Assembly: GCF_028372415.1 (NCBI RefSeq)
Contig: NC_092872.1
Span: 87,394,613-87,458,612 of the forward strand
Source: Notamacropus eugenii
Lineage: Eukaryota; Chordata; Mammalia; Diprotodontia; Macropodidae
Direction: 5' to 3'
DNA: 64,000 nucleotides
Positions 18,693 to 60,142 of this stretch are shown piece after piece. The stretch's first letter is position 1; the number at the start of each line of letters is the position of its first letter. The translations under genes were made by a program, and so were the position numbers. The notes below the pieces were generated by a model, which ran no database searches, had not been told where the DNA came from, and saw only the letters and a program-made list of their open reading frames with translations.

Positions 18693-18706
18693 GGTACCGC
18701 CGCCCG

Positions 18707-18716
18707 CTTCCGGAAG
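18707..18716. promoter_or_regulatory. Palindromic ETS / GABPA-type site
   Basis: CTTCCGGAAG contains CCGGAA on each strand. It lies 15 bp upstream of the TMEM186 ATG, probably within its 5' UTR or core promoter. ETS/GABP sites are common at promoters of nuclear genes for mitochondrial proteins. Confidence 0.55.
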
Positions 18717-18817
18717 CGAACCTGCTCCGTCCTCCGGAACTACTTGGCTCCGCGGCGTGCGTGTCCTGACCTCTATGGGTCGTAGCTCAGGGAGGGATGG
18801 GATATATTGGGGGCTTT

Positions 18818-18836
18818 GCATTCTGGGAGTTGTAGT
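18818..18836 (-). promoter_or_regulatory. Perfect ZNF143 / THAP11-type (SBS2) site
   Basis: The reverse complement reads ACTACAACTCCCAGAATGC and matches the ACTACAAYTCCCAGMATGC consensus at every position. It lies 157-175 bp upstream of the PMM2 ATG and 126-144 bp upstream of the TMEM186 ATG, between the two genes. ZNF143 sites of this kind mark CpG-island bidirectional promoters. Confidence 0.85.
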
Positions 18837-18992
18837 TCCGCGGGTCGTCGTGCGCTCTAGAAGAGGTTTAGAGGTGCGACTTGGCAGCCTCTGATCTTTC
18901 ACCTTCCCGACGTGCCCCGCGGCTCGTGAGGCAAATCCGGGAAGCTTGGAGCGCCAGCGCGTCCCGTCGTGCTGGTGAGCCGAGGTGTCGGG

Positions 18993-48324
<29,332 letters not shown>

Positions 48325-50300
48325 TCTTTTATTTCCTGACCTTAATACTGAAAGAAAAAAGTCATCTCAAAATACTAGAGAAGATAACGAGCTTCTGAAG
48401 ACGGATGCATCACCATTTAAACTCAAGAAATCCTACTCTGCCCACCTCCAATTCAGACATTCACTGGGACCTTGTAGCATGTGTTGAATTACTCTGAGCA
48501 GTGGTCAGAAAAGACAGACATATCTCCACTCCTGAATTAAAGTTAGATCTCATCTCTCTTCTTTTTATCTGGAGAAACCAAAGAAACAGAAGAATTCTGA
48601 TATATGGGTCCTAAGGCAACGGTTAACTCAAATGAACATCTAAGATAATATTTCCCCATTTTCCAGGGCAAAACTAAGATGCCTAATTATGCGCACTAAT
48701 TATGGTGTACATTTGTCTCTTTGGAGAACTTCTTATAATGGAAAAGAAAAGGTGACAATTTAGCTACAAGGTACACATTGACCTAACAGATTTTGTAACA
48801 GAAGGGTTTTACAAAACCCTTCCCAAATTTAAAGTTGTGCACATAATTAGACCTCCACAACAGCAGCGTAGGACAGGAGACTGTTTGCTAATGTTTCTTA
48901 CATGAAAAATTCTGCGGTTCAGAGCTTCAACCACCACTCACTAAATGGAAACTGCTCCTAATGACTTTGGGGTTTAATGCAGGCTTCTTGTTTTTGCCAA
49001 AACTCCATTGTGAGACTGGCATGCCTGGGATCAGGGTTTTATTCAGGTTGAATGACTTGTCCTCTTTTTAACCCCCATTCCTTTCTGTGAAGCTGATTTC
49101 ATATGACCAGCCAGATAAATGGCCAGATGACATCCAGTAGAAAACTTGTCCCTCAGCCTGGCACTGCTAGAAACTCTGGAATTGACTTCTGTTTGAACAG
49201 CACAGCTAGTTGGCCTGCTGTACAACAATCACATCTGTCACTCACTGCCTTTGATGGAAGAGAATAGAAAACATCTAGCTAGCAAGTGATTGCTGAGGAC
49301 AGAGTACCCTTCTTCTAGGAGCCTGCCCTCATGGAAGCCCCAGTTTACAAAAACTGAGCTGGTCTCTTGAACATCATAAAACAAAACGGTTCTAGAACTC
49401 TCCCCAGCCTTCAAGAACCATGTTATTCTTGGTTAAGCTGGCTAAGAAATGCTCTGAGTTAGCTACCTACCTCTCACGCTACCTTTAACATGTTTAAAGG
49501 TAACGTGTTAAAAAAAAACAAAACCTAACTGACCAGTTAGCAGTGTGAAGTTTCTCATCTTCTTTACCATTATTTATTAGTGAAAGATGCCATCTACTCT
49601 TGATAAACCCTCATACAGAATTGAATCCTTGCTTTAGAAGAAATGAGAACACCTGTGGTTTCACTTCTTTTAATTAACTGCTTCAGGACTTACTTTCTTT
49701 GAGTCTTTGAGGAAAAATGGGACAAAATCAAAGCCCCTTTATCCATATTATACTCCTGGAGAAAAATGTTGATCTATCCAGTGAGAAGGTTAAAATGCCT
49801 TTTTTCAAATCTTAAAAAAAAACCCAACTCAGACACTCCCTCTCTTTGCTGCTGAGAGAGTCATGGATAGGTAACCCTAATAGCAGCGCTAGTACCTGCA
49901 GCTAGGTCTTTACTGCCAGAACTTTGTACCAATTAGACTTCCTAGCGACTAGCTTTCTCTGCAGTGCCAACATTGGTAAAACTAATTAATACTGATGTGG
50001 CCCATAGCATGTTACCAAATATAAGGGAAGGGAACACCTAGCCCCTTCTCCCAAGTTAGACTGAGGCTGCTTCTTGCTACCACACTCCTAGGCATAGGTC
50101 CGGTGAAAAGATTTGGGGTTGGACTTATGAATGTTCTTTGCTCCCACCCACCCACTCAAAGTGCTGCACATGGTATTTCTGATTAGGAACATTCAGAAAA
50201 TGTGACCAATGAAAGGCTTGCTTTCTTTAACATTGCAAATGAAATAATGGTGTACAAAAAGATTTCGAAATCAATAAAATTTTACACTTTTTAGCAAAAG
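48325..50300 (+). other. PMM2: Probable PMM2 3' UTR with polyadenylation signal at 50273-50278
   Basis: About 2 kb of repeat-poor sequence follows the stop and ends near caataaaatttt, where AATAAA occupies 50273-50278. I saw no earlier AATAAA in the stretch. The length is compatible with a PMM2 mRNA of about 2.5-3 kb. The end is inferred. Confidence 0.55.
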
Positions 50301-52430
50301 CACCCCACTTTTGGCATTATTCATCGTAGCTACCTTGAGTTCAGCAGTTGAGGTTTGCAAGTGTGCAAAGTTGAGTCATTTGATTGCTTGGGCTCTACAG
50401 ATGAGACGAAATGCACCTCCCATCCCCATTTGGTATTTGGTTGAACTGAAAGAAGAATGTAGCCTAGCCCAGAGAGGTTTAAAAGCAATCATTTTCTCTG
50501 CTTCCCTCCATTTTTATTACTTTATAAACAGTAGTTAAATTTCACCTCTATCTTAGGACTTGCCAGCACTGACAGACCTACATCTACTTAGACTATGACC
50601 TTTGACTCCTGCCTGTACATCAAATTTTATCAGACTTTCATTCCCAAACTGTTAAAAATACCAAACGAAAGTAAAGGTTTCCTTATATTTTGCTTAGGTA
50701 ACATGTTCTTGTGACATATGTTTAGACTAAATTCTGGGATAACACCTTCTATTCATAGAATCATTTAATATTAGAGCTGGAAAAGACCTTGCCAAGATTA
50801 ATAATTAGGTCTCCTCAGGGTGGTTCTCTTTCCAGCATGCCACACCATTTCTAACTATTATCAAGGGAATTTTTCAAAACATAATGAAAATAAGCTTTAA
50901 TATATCCCAAATTATCCACCTTTCCACTTGCCTGCCAAGATAAACATTGTAATACAAAAAAACCCAAAGAACTATTTCTAGCACCTCAAACCCTAACAAA
51001 AACTGGGAATCAGACTGTGTTACCCTACACATGCCCACGTTTACTCTTCATGATGTACTCATCGTTCAACCTCCTTTACATGGGACATTGCTCTTTGCAT
51101 GACACCTTTTAAAATGACATCTTTGTGAGGCATGCCTCACTTGTAAACATTAGTAGGCAACAAATAATCCCTTAGGAAAAATTATAGCAGGTGAAGCAAG
51201 CCATTATCCCCAAATTTTGCCCCTCTGAAGAATCGAGGAAAGTATAAATCTAAAAGCTGCCTTGCTTTCTGCAGGAAAAGGATATAGTATAGTAGGAAAA
51301 GAACTGCCTTTGGAGACATGGGTTCAGATCGCACACAATACTTTGTGACTTTGGTCAAGTCACTTAATGTCTCAGAGCCTCAGTTTCCACATTTGTGAAA
51401 GGAAAACAATTGATCTAGATGACTTACTTCTAAGTTCCCTGCCAGCCCTAAGTCTGTTATCCTTGTGATGTACTGTACCCAGGAAAGTGGTAAGCAGCAG
51501 AGTGTAGGCTCACTTTCTAACCTATAAAAATATATAAACCTATAAAAACATCTTAGAAGCATGGTAGGCACATGAATGGCAAACAAAACCTGGAAAACAC
51601 AAGAGGCTCTTGGAATTTCCTAGAACTTGGATGAAGTAACTTCTAGGTATATTTCCATTTGAAATATACCTTTTGTATGCATCCTGAAACACCAAAGGGT
51701 TCAAATCCCATGTTAGCCTCTCTGAACTTTAACTAGGTTAGCAAACAAACATACAGTAAACCTATTTCCATGGCAAATTGTCTTAAGTGATCTGAGCTCC
51801 AGCGTCTTCATCTGTAAAGTGAGAGGGTTAGTGGCCTCCTCTAGGTCCTGTCACCCTGGGGGAAAAGAATCAGAGATTGGGAAAGAATGTTCCCCCCTTT
51901 GACCCAGAAAATTAGTGTATACCTTACAAAGTAGAGTAAAAGTTACAAAAAGAAGAGGAGAAAGTGTATGAACCTGGAATCTGAAGCGATGACAATACCA
52001 CCACCTTATTTTTGCACAATACAGTTTACAAAGTACTTAGATTCAGTCTTCCTATCCACCTGTGAAAGCTATCATATTCATTTCCCAGATAAGGTAACTG
52101 AGGCTCAGGAAAGTGGTCCAGATTCACACAGATGATGTGGACAACTTGTCTATTTAACCCCACGCACCAGGACCACTGATGAAGAGATGTAGAATACCTA
52201 GAGATTAAGCAACATGCCCAAGGTCAATTAGAAGAAACAGCTGGAGTTTGAGCTCAAGTCTCCGACTGCAATCCTATACTCTTTCCACTGTACCACACAT
52301 TAGCTCTTCAGTGACTTGATCTGTGTTCACTCCATCTACCGAGGTAAATAAACCATTCTCTGCCTTAACTGGCAATCTCCATGAGCTGCTAGGCTCCAAA
52401 AGTTCTTTACCTGGTGACCATTTTGGTGAT
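50301..52430. other. Gap between the PMM2 and CARHSP1 3' ends
   Basis: It contains a MIR-type SINE at about 51275-51430 (plus; tttggtcaagtcacttaatg) and SINE-derived pieces near 50755-50830 and 52010-52300. No gene is seen. Some of it may belong to a longer CARHSP1 3' UTR. Confidence 0.5.
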
Positions 52431-52435
52431 GAGCC

Positions 52436-52530
52436 TTAAAATGTAACTGGGAAATGTATAATCCAATAAAAATACAGTGCAACATAGATAATGTTAATTT
52501 ATGATTTTCTGAGTCAACGAGCAGTCAGCA
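52436..52530 (-). mobile_element. hAT-like family A element, minus strand
   Basis: The reverse complement carries the aaatcataaattaacattat and tacatttcccagttacattt blocks seen in the other three copies. Confidence 0.5.
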
Positions 52531-52689
52531 AAGTTCTGTTTCAAGGGACTAGATGATGTCTAAGATTCCCTCCAGCTTTAAATTTCTGATCCTACGATGA
52601 GTTTTTTTATCACAGTGTTTCTAGCATTCAACCCCTTTCAAATAGGGTGATTCTTATAAATAAGGAAACAATAAAAGTTAAGAAACTAG

Positions 52690-54169
52690 TCATTTTCAAC
52701 AAAAGTTAAGTATTTAATTCTTGAACTTCAATTTAAATCATCAGCAAATAAGCATTATTTTAAATGATTTTTTATCATTTTCTAGAAACCACAAAATTCA
52801 GAATATGGCATACATTTTTCCTTTTAAATAGCAACCACTGAAAATGCAGAAAACCAATTACAAAGAAAATCCAAAAGCCTCATTTGCAAAAAAAAAAAAA
52901 AAAATTATATATATTTACAGTACTTGCAATCTTGTAGCAAAGACAAGCGCAACATGCAATTGTATCGAGTTTAAGGCAGAAACCTTAGTCACTAAAAAAA
53001 TTACTAAACATTTACTATATCACATTGAAAAATAAGACACCATCCAAAATGTGTTTAAAATGTTCACTTTAACCAGGTTGTCAGAAAGCAAGCTACTACC
53101 CCTTGTCAGCTAGTGTTTCAGCACAAACCTTAAGAGATGGTTTTGTTTTCTAAACAGGAGCCCCCATTGTTCCACCTTTCACAGTCTAATGGTTCAAAGA
53201 GAGCACAAAACAGCCAAACCAGAGATGTGGATCCAAACTTGACACCTCAGCCCCAAAGCCCACAGGCTTTGCTAAAAGCAGGGAAGTCCTCATACTTGTT
53301 TAAAGCTTTACAGGAGAATGAGGGATTCTGTCTCACAGCTCAGCACAGTTTAAACTCGATATGACCATCCAGATAGGATCCTGGGATTCACATAAGGGCT
53401 GGGCTGCCTGATCTCCCATCAATCCTTCTTCTCTGGCCAGTGGTCAGGCCCTCCTGCTTCCCCACCCAGAGAATTGTACCCCTCAAGAAAGGCACTGAAA
53501 CAAATTCCTAAGAATCCAGATTCATTTTCTGAACTCAATGGCTTCTCCCAAGTCTCCATCATCCTCAGGTGAGCCCCACTCTAATCAAAAATTCTGGATG
53601 AAGGCTAAGGCAGAGACTACATCTAAGAATTGCAAAGGTCACTAAGAGGTGACAAGCTGAGTCATTATAGGATTGGGACAAAAGGGAAGAAAATCCAAAC
53701 TGCCTACATTGGGTTCTTACTGGGCTTCTGTCCCAGAGGTCTAACTTAATGGTATAAAGTACCTGCATACACAGGTACAGGGAGAGGGTCAGTCTATATG
53801 GAGGCTGGCCAGAATGTTAGGAAAATAACACATCCCAAAATGCCCTTTCTACATCTCTTTGGGCTCAAAGTTTAATCCTCCACTCATCTACCAAACCTCT
53901 TCTTTTTTAAAAAATTAATACATTTCAGGTGGTAAGGAATCAAGACACTTCCCCTCACCCCTGGTCCTCCAATCCTTTCTTCAGGAGATAAGTCACATCT
54001 AACAATTTGACCCTTGAGTTCCCACTCTCGTCCCACCCGTCAGCCGAAATTTACTCATAACTCATCTGTCTGTCCCCAACACTTGCCCCACCTCCCCCCT
54101 CCCAGAACAGTGTCCTTCAAGAGGGCCGAGCTGGGGAGAAGAGGGGAAGCAGGGGTACCAGGAGGCCGC
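52690..54169 (-). other. CARHSP1: Probable CARHSP1 3' UTR (end uncertain)
   Basis: The stretch beyond the stop has no repeat I recognise down to about 52560. I found no AATAAA on the minus strand here. An ATTAAA variant lies at 52713-52718 and would give a 3' UTR of about 1.5 kb. An A-run at 52887-52905 is a U-run on the minus strand. This end is a guess. Confidence 0.35.
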
Positions 54170-54332
54170 CTAGGAGCTGATGACGTGTCCCGACCAGGTC
54201 TCATGTTTGGTGCCTGGTGCCAGGTGAGTAATGACAACTTCCACAGCCTGGTGCTTCTCATTCTTGGGTGGAATTGAACACATTTTGTAGGTAACTTCAT
54301 CTCCTTCCATAGGCACATATTCTCCTTCAACA
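54170..54332 (-). CDS. CARHSP1: CARHSP1 last coding exon
   Basis: The exon is 163 nt with acceptor ctgacag. It completes the Asp codon, then reads [20 protein letters not shown] and on to [14 protein letters not shown] and TAG at 54170-54172. Confidence 0.97.
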
Positions 54333-56538
54333 CTGTCAGAGAGTCAGGGGTAGGGGAAAGGAAAAAATAGGAATGTGTCCCGATACACCACCGTGGGCTT
54401 TCCCCACTCAGTCTCATAAGAAGGAAGCCAAGAAAAGGCCCATCAGAGCAAGGGACAGGATCCAACCCTTCTGCCCATCCTAGGGACCAGACGATTATGA
54501 ACTGTGATTAATACAATAAGACTGACATAGTGTGATCTATGGATGCCATGTCTCAGATATAAACGTGAGCTCTGAGTTACAGAGACAAAGGGAGAAGAAT
54601 GTAGGAGAGGCATTCCTGGGAATGCCCTCCCTTCCACTGACTGGTGGAGGCCTTGCAAAAACTTACAGTTCCCCTCATTCCCTCAAGTGTACATGTATGT
54701 GCACTTGCATGACACATACTACCCTCTTCACCCCACTCCTCCTTTCCCCTTATCTCCAACTCACTTCCCTACTCTCCACTCCACCCTGCCAGAAGCCCTC
54801 TTTATAACTACCTTTTAGAAAAAATATATCTCATGTGGGCCCTTCTCACACATGTCCATATACAACATGACAAGTATCATACCAGCTTAGCCTATGAAAT
54901 ACCCAATTCAGGGCGAGGCCCATATACTGTACACCCATTGAGACAATATGAAACTGTGCTCTTGCTCATAACCTCTCTCCTTTCCTCCCTCTCCCCTACC
55001 CATGCCCCCTCAACCCTGTCCCCCCTCCACCTTTGCTGCTCACATATTATATCCACCTTCTGGCCACTTACTCAGAGATATGAAGGAAGATGTCTGGGCC
55101 ACCATCAGCTGGTGTAATGAAGCCATGCCCCTTGGAACGGCAAAAGCATTTACAGACCCCCTTGTACACGGGTCCCTCAGATGCTCGCACAGTCCTGAAT
55201 GAGTGTGGAGAGAGAAAGACAGGAGTAATTCACCCCATTGTTCCCACCAGCCCAGACTCAAGAAGAAGAGAGAGGAAGCATCCTCTCACCAAGGTGGACT
55301 AACTAACCCAGGGCCTGTGTTTTGTCTGAAGACAGTGATATCATAAACTTTGTGCAAAGGGCTCTCATTACAGAGCTGGACCCACCCACCCAGCTCCTGA
55401 GAGTCATGGGGCTAGAAAGCAGGGGCAAAATATTGAAAAGCACATCTGACAACTTCTGGCAAGGTGAAAAGAGCTACTTTCTGGTCCTGCTTTTGATCTT
55501 GTGTGACCTTGAGCAAGGGAATTCATTTCAGGGTAAGCTTCCTGATCTATAAAAATGACATTAAAGTTCCCTTCCAAATGCAGTTTCAGAGGCAATTTGG
55601 AAAACCTCTGAGAACTGATAGAGTGAAGGGAGCAGAATTAGATCATTCTACAAAGATAACAACATTATCGAGAAAAACAACTCGGAACCATTTTAGAATT
55701 CTGACCAATGCAGTGACAAATGACAGTTCCAGGGGACCACAGATGAAAGGGGATGGCCTCCAAATGCACGAGCAGACATACAATTTTGAACACAACCAAC
55801 GTGGGATTTTGTTTTGACTGGCTAGGATATGTTATTAGGGAATTCATTTTCTTTTTTTTTTTTAATTGTTTGATGAGGGGAGAAGGGAGAGAGAAAATAA
55901 AAGCTTGTGGAAAAAAATTAGAAAAATTTTAAAGTTTAGATAGAAAAAAATAAATTTTAAAAAACATAATGAAGTTCATTTCCAGCACTGACATTCTGTG
56001 ATCTTATGATCACACTCACACACCGCTGCCTCCAAGCTAATCCAGGCTTACAGAGCACAGCAAAAGACTGGGCTTTAACTGGAATTATCCTCTACGTGTG
56101 CACAGCAAGCATCTGAGTTCTGCTCTATGAGGTAAGCAAGGTAGGCATTTTTACCACCATTTTACAGTTGAGGGGTGCTGACTTGATGAAGGTCTGGAAC
56201 CAGCGCTAGAACTGAGTTGCACGATAGACTGTAAATACCCTTTCTTATCACATCTCACCGAGGTGAAGCAACACAGGGTAGCACATTAGGTTGTTCCTTT
56301 TGGGCCCTCAGCCACTTGGTCTTTTCCACAAGAAGCATCTCTAGCCTTTACTCCCCATCTCTTTTTTTCTGGGTACTCACGCTGAAAAGGTCCTGGTTCG
56401 CCGGGTAGGCAAGGGGCTGGGGATGAGGTACCCTCTCATAGGAGATGGAGAACGGTCCCTTTCCCGGGGACCATCAGGTAGACGGAGAGAGGCTGGATGG
56501 GTAGGGGGCTTCGGTGGTTGGGGAGGCTCCGCTGACAT
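54170..56538 (-). CDS. CARHSP1: CARHSP1 (CRHSP-24), calcium-regulated heat-stable protein 1, complete coding sequence
   Basis: A cytoplasmic cold-shock-domain protein that binds mRNA (for example TNF mRNA 3' UTR) and is a calcineurin and kinase target. Minus-strand exons 56381-56538, 55072-55194 and 54170-54332 sum to 444 nt, 147 aa, the human length. The Pro-rich N-terminus ([15 protein letters not shown]) keeps the known phosphoserines at 30, 32, 41 and 52 (RDRSPSP, IPSP, RTFSA). The cold-shock domain, about residues 60-130, has RNP1 as KGHGFI and RNP2 as DIFLHIS. The C-terminus is WSGHVISS. Donors and acceptors are all GT-AG. It is tail-to-tail with PMM2. The N-terminal tail differs from human more than the cold-shock domain, which is nearly identical. 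Confidence 0.97.
54333..56380 (-). other. CARHSP1: CARHSP1 introns between coding exons
   Basis: Introns of 739 bp (54333-55071) and 1186 bp (55195-56380). The second has a short MIR-type piece near 56090-56230. No other features recognised. Confidence 0.75.
55072..55194 (-). CDS. CARHSP1: CARHSP1 middle coding exon
   Basis: The exon is 123 nt with acceptor attcag and donor GTAAGT. It encodes [20 protein letters not shown] then [12 protein letters not shown] and PDIFLHIS, the first half of the cold-shock domain with both RNP motifs. Confidence 0.97.
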
Positions 56539-56545
56539 AATTTAC
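56381..56545 (-). CDS. CARHSP1: CARHSP1 first coding exon (7-nt leader, ATG at 56536-56538)
   Basis: On the minus strand an acceptor ctcag is followed by gtaaatt and the ATG, so the start codon sits seven bases into an internal exon and a separate untranslated exon must lie upstream. The exon ends inside the Ala53 codon at donor GTGAGT. Confidence 0.95.
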
Positions 56546-57750
56546 CTGAGGGGAGAAATGAAGATTTCTGAGACTCTGGATCCAGCTGGCAGATCCCCAG
56601 CACAAACAACTAAAATATATAAGCAGCAGGGCCAGGTTGAGCACAGAGTCATCCATAACTTGTGTAAAGTAAGAAAAGCCAGATTTACATTAATTTACAT
56701 TTAAAAGGCAAGGAGAAGCCACACCACCCCACACACAGACAAAAAAAAATCTCTTCTCCACCCAGCTGCCATAAACCCATAAAATTCTGCCATTAGAGAT
56801 TCATCCTTTGGGTTAAAAGGAAAATTTGCCCTGAAAGTCACAACATTATGGTATGGTAGTTTATCCTTGAGTTGGCTGCCCTGAGACCAAAGTACTAGGT
56901 CAGTCTCTCAACAAAAACTCAAGAAAAGAATCAAATAAAACCGATTCAGCCCTCCAGAGATAAAAGCTGAATTACCACTTGCTGAATATGATGTAGATGA
57001 GAGATCTTTGCCCAGCGATGGGCTACACTAGGCAGCCTCTGGGGTTTCTTCTAAATTCTGACACTGATTCTGAGTTCACAGTCTAACAGAAGCAGTGAGA
57101 GAGGCAGGAATTCAGGGGGAAACAATGGCAGGAGCACGGGTGTGTAAAGTGCTGAGGGATGTAGGAACAATGAGTTCTGATGCTGTGGGGACAACCCCCA
57201 GAGAAGGCGGGCACATCCCAAAGCTGCTTCTCTTCCTCTGCCCCATCCTGCCTGCCCTGTTTCTGATGACAGCATCACCACTCTGCCAGTCACCCAGGCT
57301 GTCCCCGAAACTGCAGAGGGAGTCATGGGTGACTCAGGTGCTGACATTCAACCCTCTGTCCAAATGGTTTTCGTTGCTCCACCCCATCAGACATCAAATA
57401 GAATCTCGATCACCTTCCTTTCTCCTTTCACTGATACACCTCAGGTCCTAGACTGCTACAATGGCCCAACTCATCAGCCTCGGTTTTTTCCTTTCCTAAT
57501 TCATCCTCTATCCTGCCATGGTACTTCTGCCCAGGTACAGTTTGATTTTCTTTCTCAGTGATTTTGGGGCTTTCCAGAAAAATCACTTCACTAACCTCTC
57601 AGAGCCATAATTCCCTCATTTGCAAAAATTAAAGGTGTCACCTTTTGTACAACTTGCCTCAGAGGGATATCCTATCATGCAAGGGAAAACACGTTGAAAA
57701 CATTAAGCACTATATGCCTGTGGGTGTATATGTGTACATGTGTGCATAGT
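56546..57750. other. Upstream of the first CARHSP1 coding exon
   Basis: The acceptor at 56546 shows that this is intron on the CARHSP1 side. A plus-strand L2 with its end lost lies at about 57060-57560 (cactctgccagtcacccagg). I could not place the untranslated first exon. Confidence 0.5.
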
Positions 57751-57972
57751 GTTGTGGTGTTGTTCTGTCATATCTGACTCTGTGACCCCATTTAGGGTTT
57801 TCTTGGCAAAAATATGGGAATGGTTTGCCATTCTCTGTTCCAGATCATTTTACAGATGAGGAAACTGAGGCAAACAATTGCCCAGGGTCACACAGCTAGT
57901 AAGAGTCTGAGGCTGTATTTGAACTTCCTGACTCCAGGCCCAGTGTTCCATCTACTGCACCACCTAGTGCCC
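57750..57972 (-). repeat. CORE-type SINE with BovB/RTE-like tail, minus strand
   Basis: Reading minus: head gggcactaggtggtgcagta, CORE ctagctgtgtgaccctgggc, 3' part gcaaaccattcccatatttt, and a tail ending in the agatatgacagaacaac type. This is the Mar1-like SINE form, distinct from the 14041 type. Confidence 0.8.
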
Positions 57973-58001
57973 AAACCTGTTCTTGGGCTCTGTCTTTGTG
58001 T

Positions 58002-58005
<4 letters not shown>

Positions 58006-58049
<44 letters not shown>

Positions 58050-58082
58050 ACATGCACACACACAAACACATGCACACACACA
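58006..58082. repeat. (CA)n microsatellite
   Basis: A pure CA run to 58047, then imperfect ac-rich repeats to about 58082. It begins 34 bp past the SINE. Confidence 0.95.
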
Positions 58083-58248
58083 TGTTTGAATATATGTATA
58101 TACATGTGCATAAATACCACTATGTGTACATATACACACAACATACACTTGTTATTACTAGTACCATTAATAATAATGACTCCCATTGTCTATCAGCAAA
58201 AGTCCAAAATTCTTTAGCCAATCGTTCAAGACTTTCTACAACTGAGTC

Positions 58249-58800
58249 AACCAACAAGTATTCATTAAGCACTTACTATTTGCCAAGCAACATGTTAAGT
58301 GCTGGAGATACAAGAAAGGCAAAAATTTTCCCTGCTCTCAAGAAGTTTGTGTTACATAAGGCCTTCCATACAAATACTACAATTCCTACATACAAATAAA
58401 ACTTCTACAAATACTCCGGGCTCCCCCAAAAACCAGTCCAACAGTTCCATAAGCGTATCTTGTACATTCCCACATCTGTTCCCTATATGGGAAATGCCCT
58501 CTTCACTATCCCCCTCACTGAAATCCTAAAGTCACCCCACATCAAAAGCTACCTCTTCCTTGAGGCCTTTCCCTATCGTACCCAGAGCTGCTAAGTGTTC
58601 ACATCATCTTCTGGATGTTCAAGTCCTGCTACTTTGTACCTTCTCGTCTACTTAGCATCTTCAGTTGACATGGAGAATGACCTAGACCTGAGGATTAGTG
58701 CTATCTATCTACTTCCTGACAGAGAAGTGCTCGACACAAGATACAGAATGAGACCTAACACGTTTGGACACAAATAATGTGGGAATTTGTTTTGATTTAT
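58249..58800. repeat. L2 pieces in opposite orientations
   Basis: 58249-58345 is minus-strand L2 3' end text (attaagcacttactatttgc, ccctgctctcaagaag). About 58530-58660 is plus-strand L2 text (aaagctacctcttccttgag). Confidence 0.55.
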
Positions 58801-60142
58801 TATGTGTTTTTGTTACAAAGGTTTTTATTTTTCTTATTTCCTTTTAAATTGAAAGGGAGGGCTAAGAGGAAGAGAAAATAAATGATTGAAAAATTAATAC
58901 AATTTTTTAAAATAAAGATTTTTTTTTTAAAAGACATTAGAAATCCTCTAGTCCAACCTCTCAGTTTTACAGATGTCATTACTGCAGCCCTTTGTGATTT
59001 AAGTGACTTATCTAAGGTCATTAAGTAGATCTTCCTAATTATTTCCAAAAAACAAAACAAAAAAACCCTCTCATTATTTTGCCATAAGAGAAGGTGATTT
59101 TACAAAATCCTCAAAAACCCAAAAGCTGGTATCTGGGCATCCTTAGCCAGCACTTATCCAGCCCTACCCATCCAACAGAAGAAAAACTTGGCGCTAAAAA
59201 CACCCAAATGATGTGTCTAGTTGCTTCTCCCAGCCTGCTTCTGCCTTCCCCAGAGATACATGGGATGCTGGAGCTGAAAGGAACTTTAGAGACACTTGAG
59301 GAAACTGAGGCCCAAAGAGGTCAAAGTGATTTGTCCAAGGTCCCCCAGTGAGTTAACAGCAGACCATTCCCTCTCCACTCTCCTAAGTTGCCTCTCTGGA
59401 TCCTGAACAGAAAGAGAATAGCCTTTGGTGACCCCAATGCTCAAACAGTAAACTCAAGGAAGCCAGGAGGAGGCCTCAGCTTCACAGGAAGGAAACACCA
59501 CCCAGGGAGGTGGAGTTGGGGGAGGGGAGTGATTCCCTAGAGTCCCACAGCCTCATCTCCACCAGGGTAGGCAGTTTGATCACTGCTGTCCCCTCCCCAC
59601 CAGGAAAGGCAAAAAATAGCAGCTCCTCCCAAGTCTCTCCTTTCCTTTGCCCTTCCGATCAACCCCTCCTGAAATATAGACCCTTGTTCCCCAACCCCAT
59701 AGGCACTTGCTTTCCCCCACCTCTACTGGAGACCACAGCCCACTTTGCCGGAAAGGGAGGAGTAAAAGGGGAGAGAAATGGAGAGGAAGTGGCCTACCAG
59801 CCTCCCTTGACTCTGACAGCTGTTGGTCCTTGTCCATATAAAATCACCTCTAGGAGGAAGATGGAAAAAGGACAAAAAGGGAGAAAGATCAGCAAGGGAT
59901 TATGCATCTGTTCTAACTGGAGTGAGTGAATCCAGAACTCCTCAGGGAAAAATAGGAGAATGAAGAGACAGTGTGGTACAATGGAAAGAATACAGAACTG
60001 TAACAAAGAAGACCTAGGTTTGAGACTAGTTTAGAGGGAACTATGGCTCTGAGAGGTTAGTTAAGTGATTTTCTTAGGGATCACAGAGCTAGAAACTTAT
60101 TACCTACATACTATCTGTGTGATCTGAGCAAGTCATTCTAAC
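58800..60142. other. Upstream region, mostly unrecognised
   Basis: MIR/L3-type pieces lie near 58930-59030 and 59250-59350, and a MIR piece near 59960-60130. The stretch 59450-59860 is GC-richer, with one tccatataaaatc TATA-like phrase near 59833, but on the evidence here it is not a called promoter. Confidence 0.4.

Noticed and set aside
54055-54465. Minus-strand frame of 136 codons over the CARHSP1 last exon
   Set aside because: It is in a different frame from the conserved CARHSP1 protein and reads through an intron.
57888-58399. His/Thr- and Cys/Val-rich frames around 58000
   Set aside because: They are translations of the (CA)n microsatellite.
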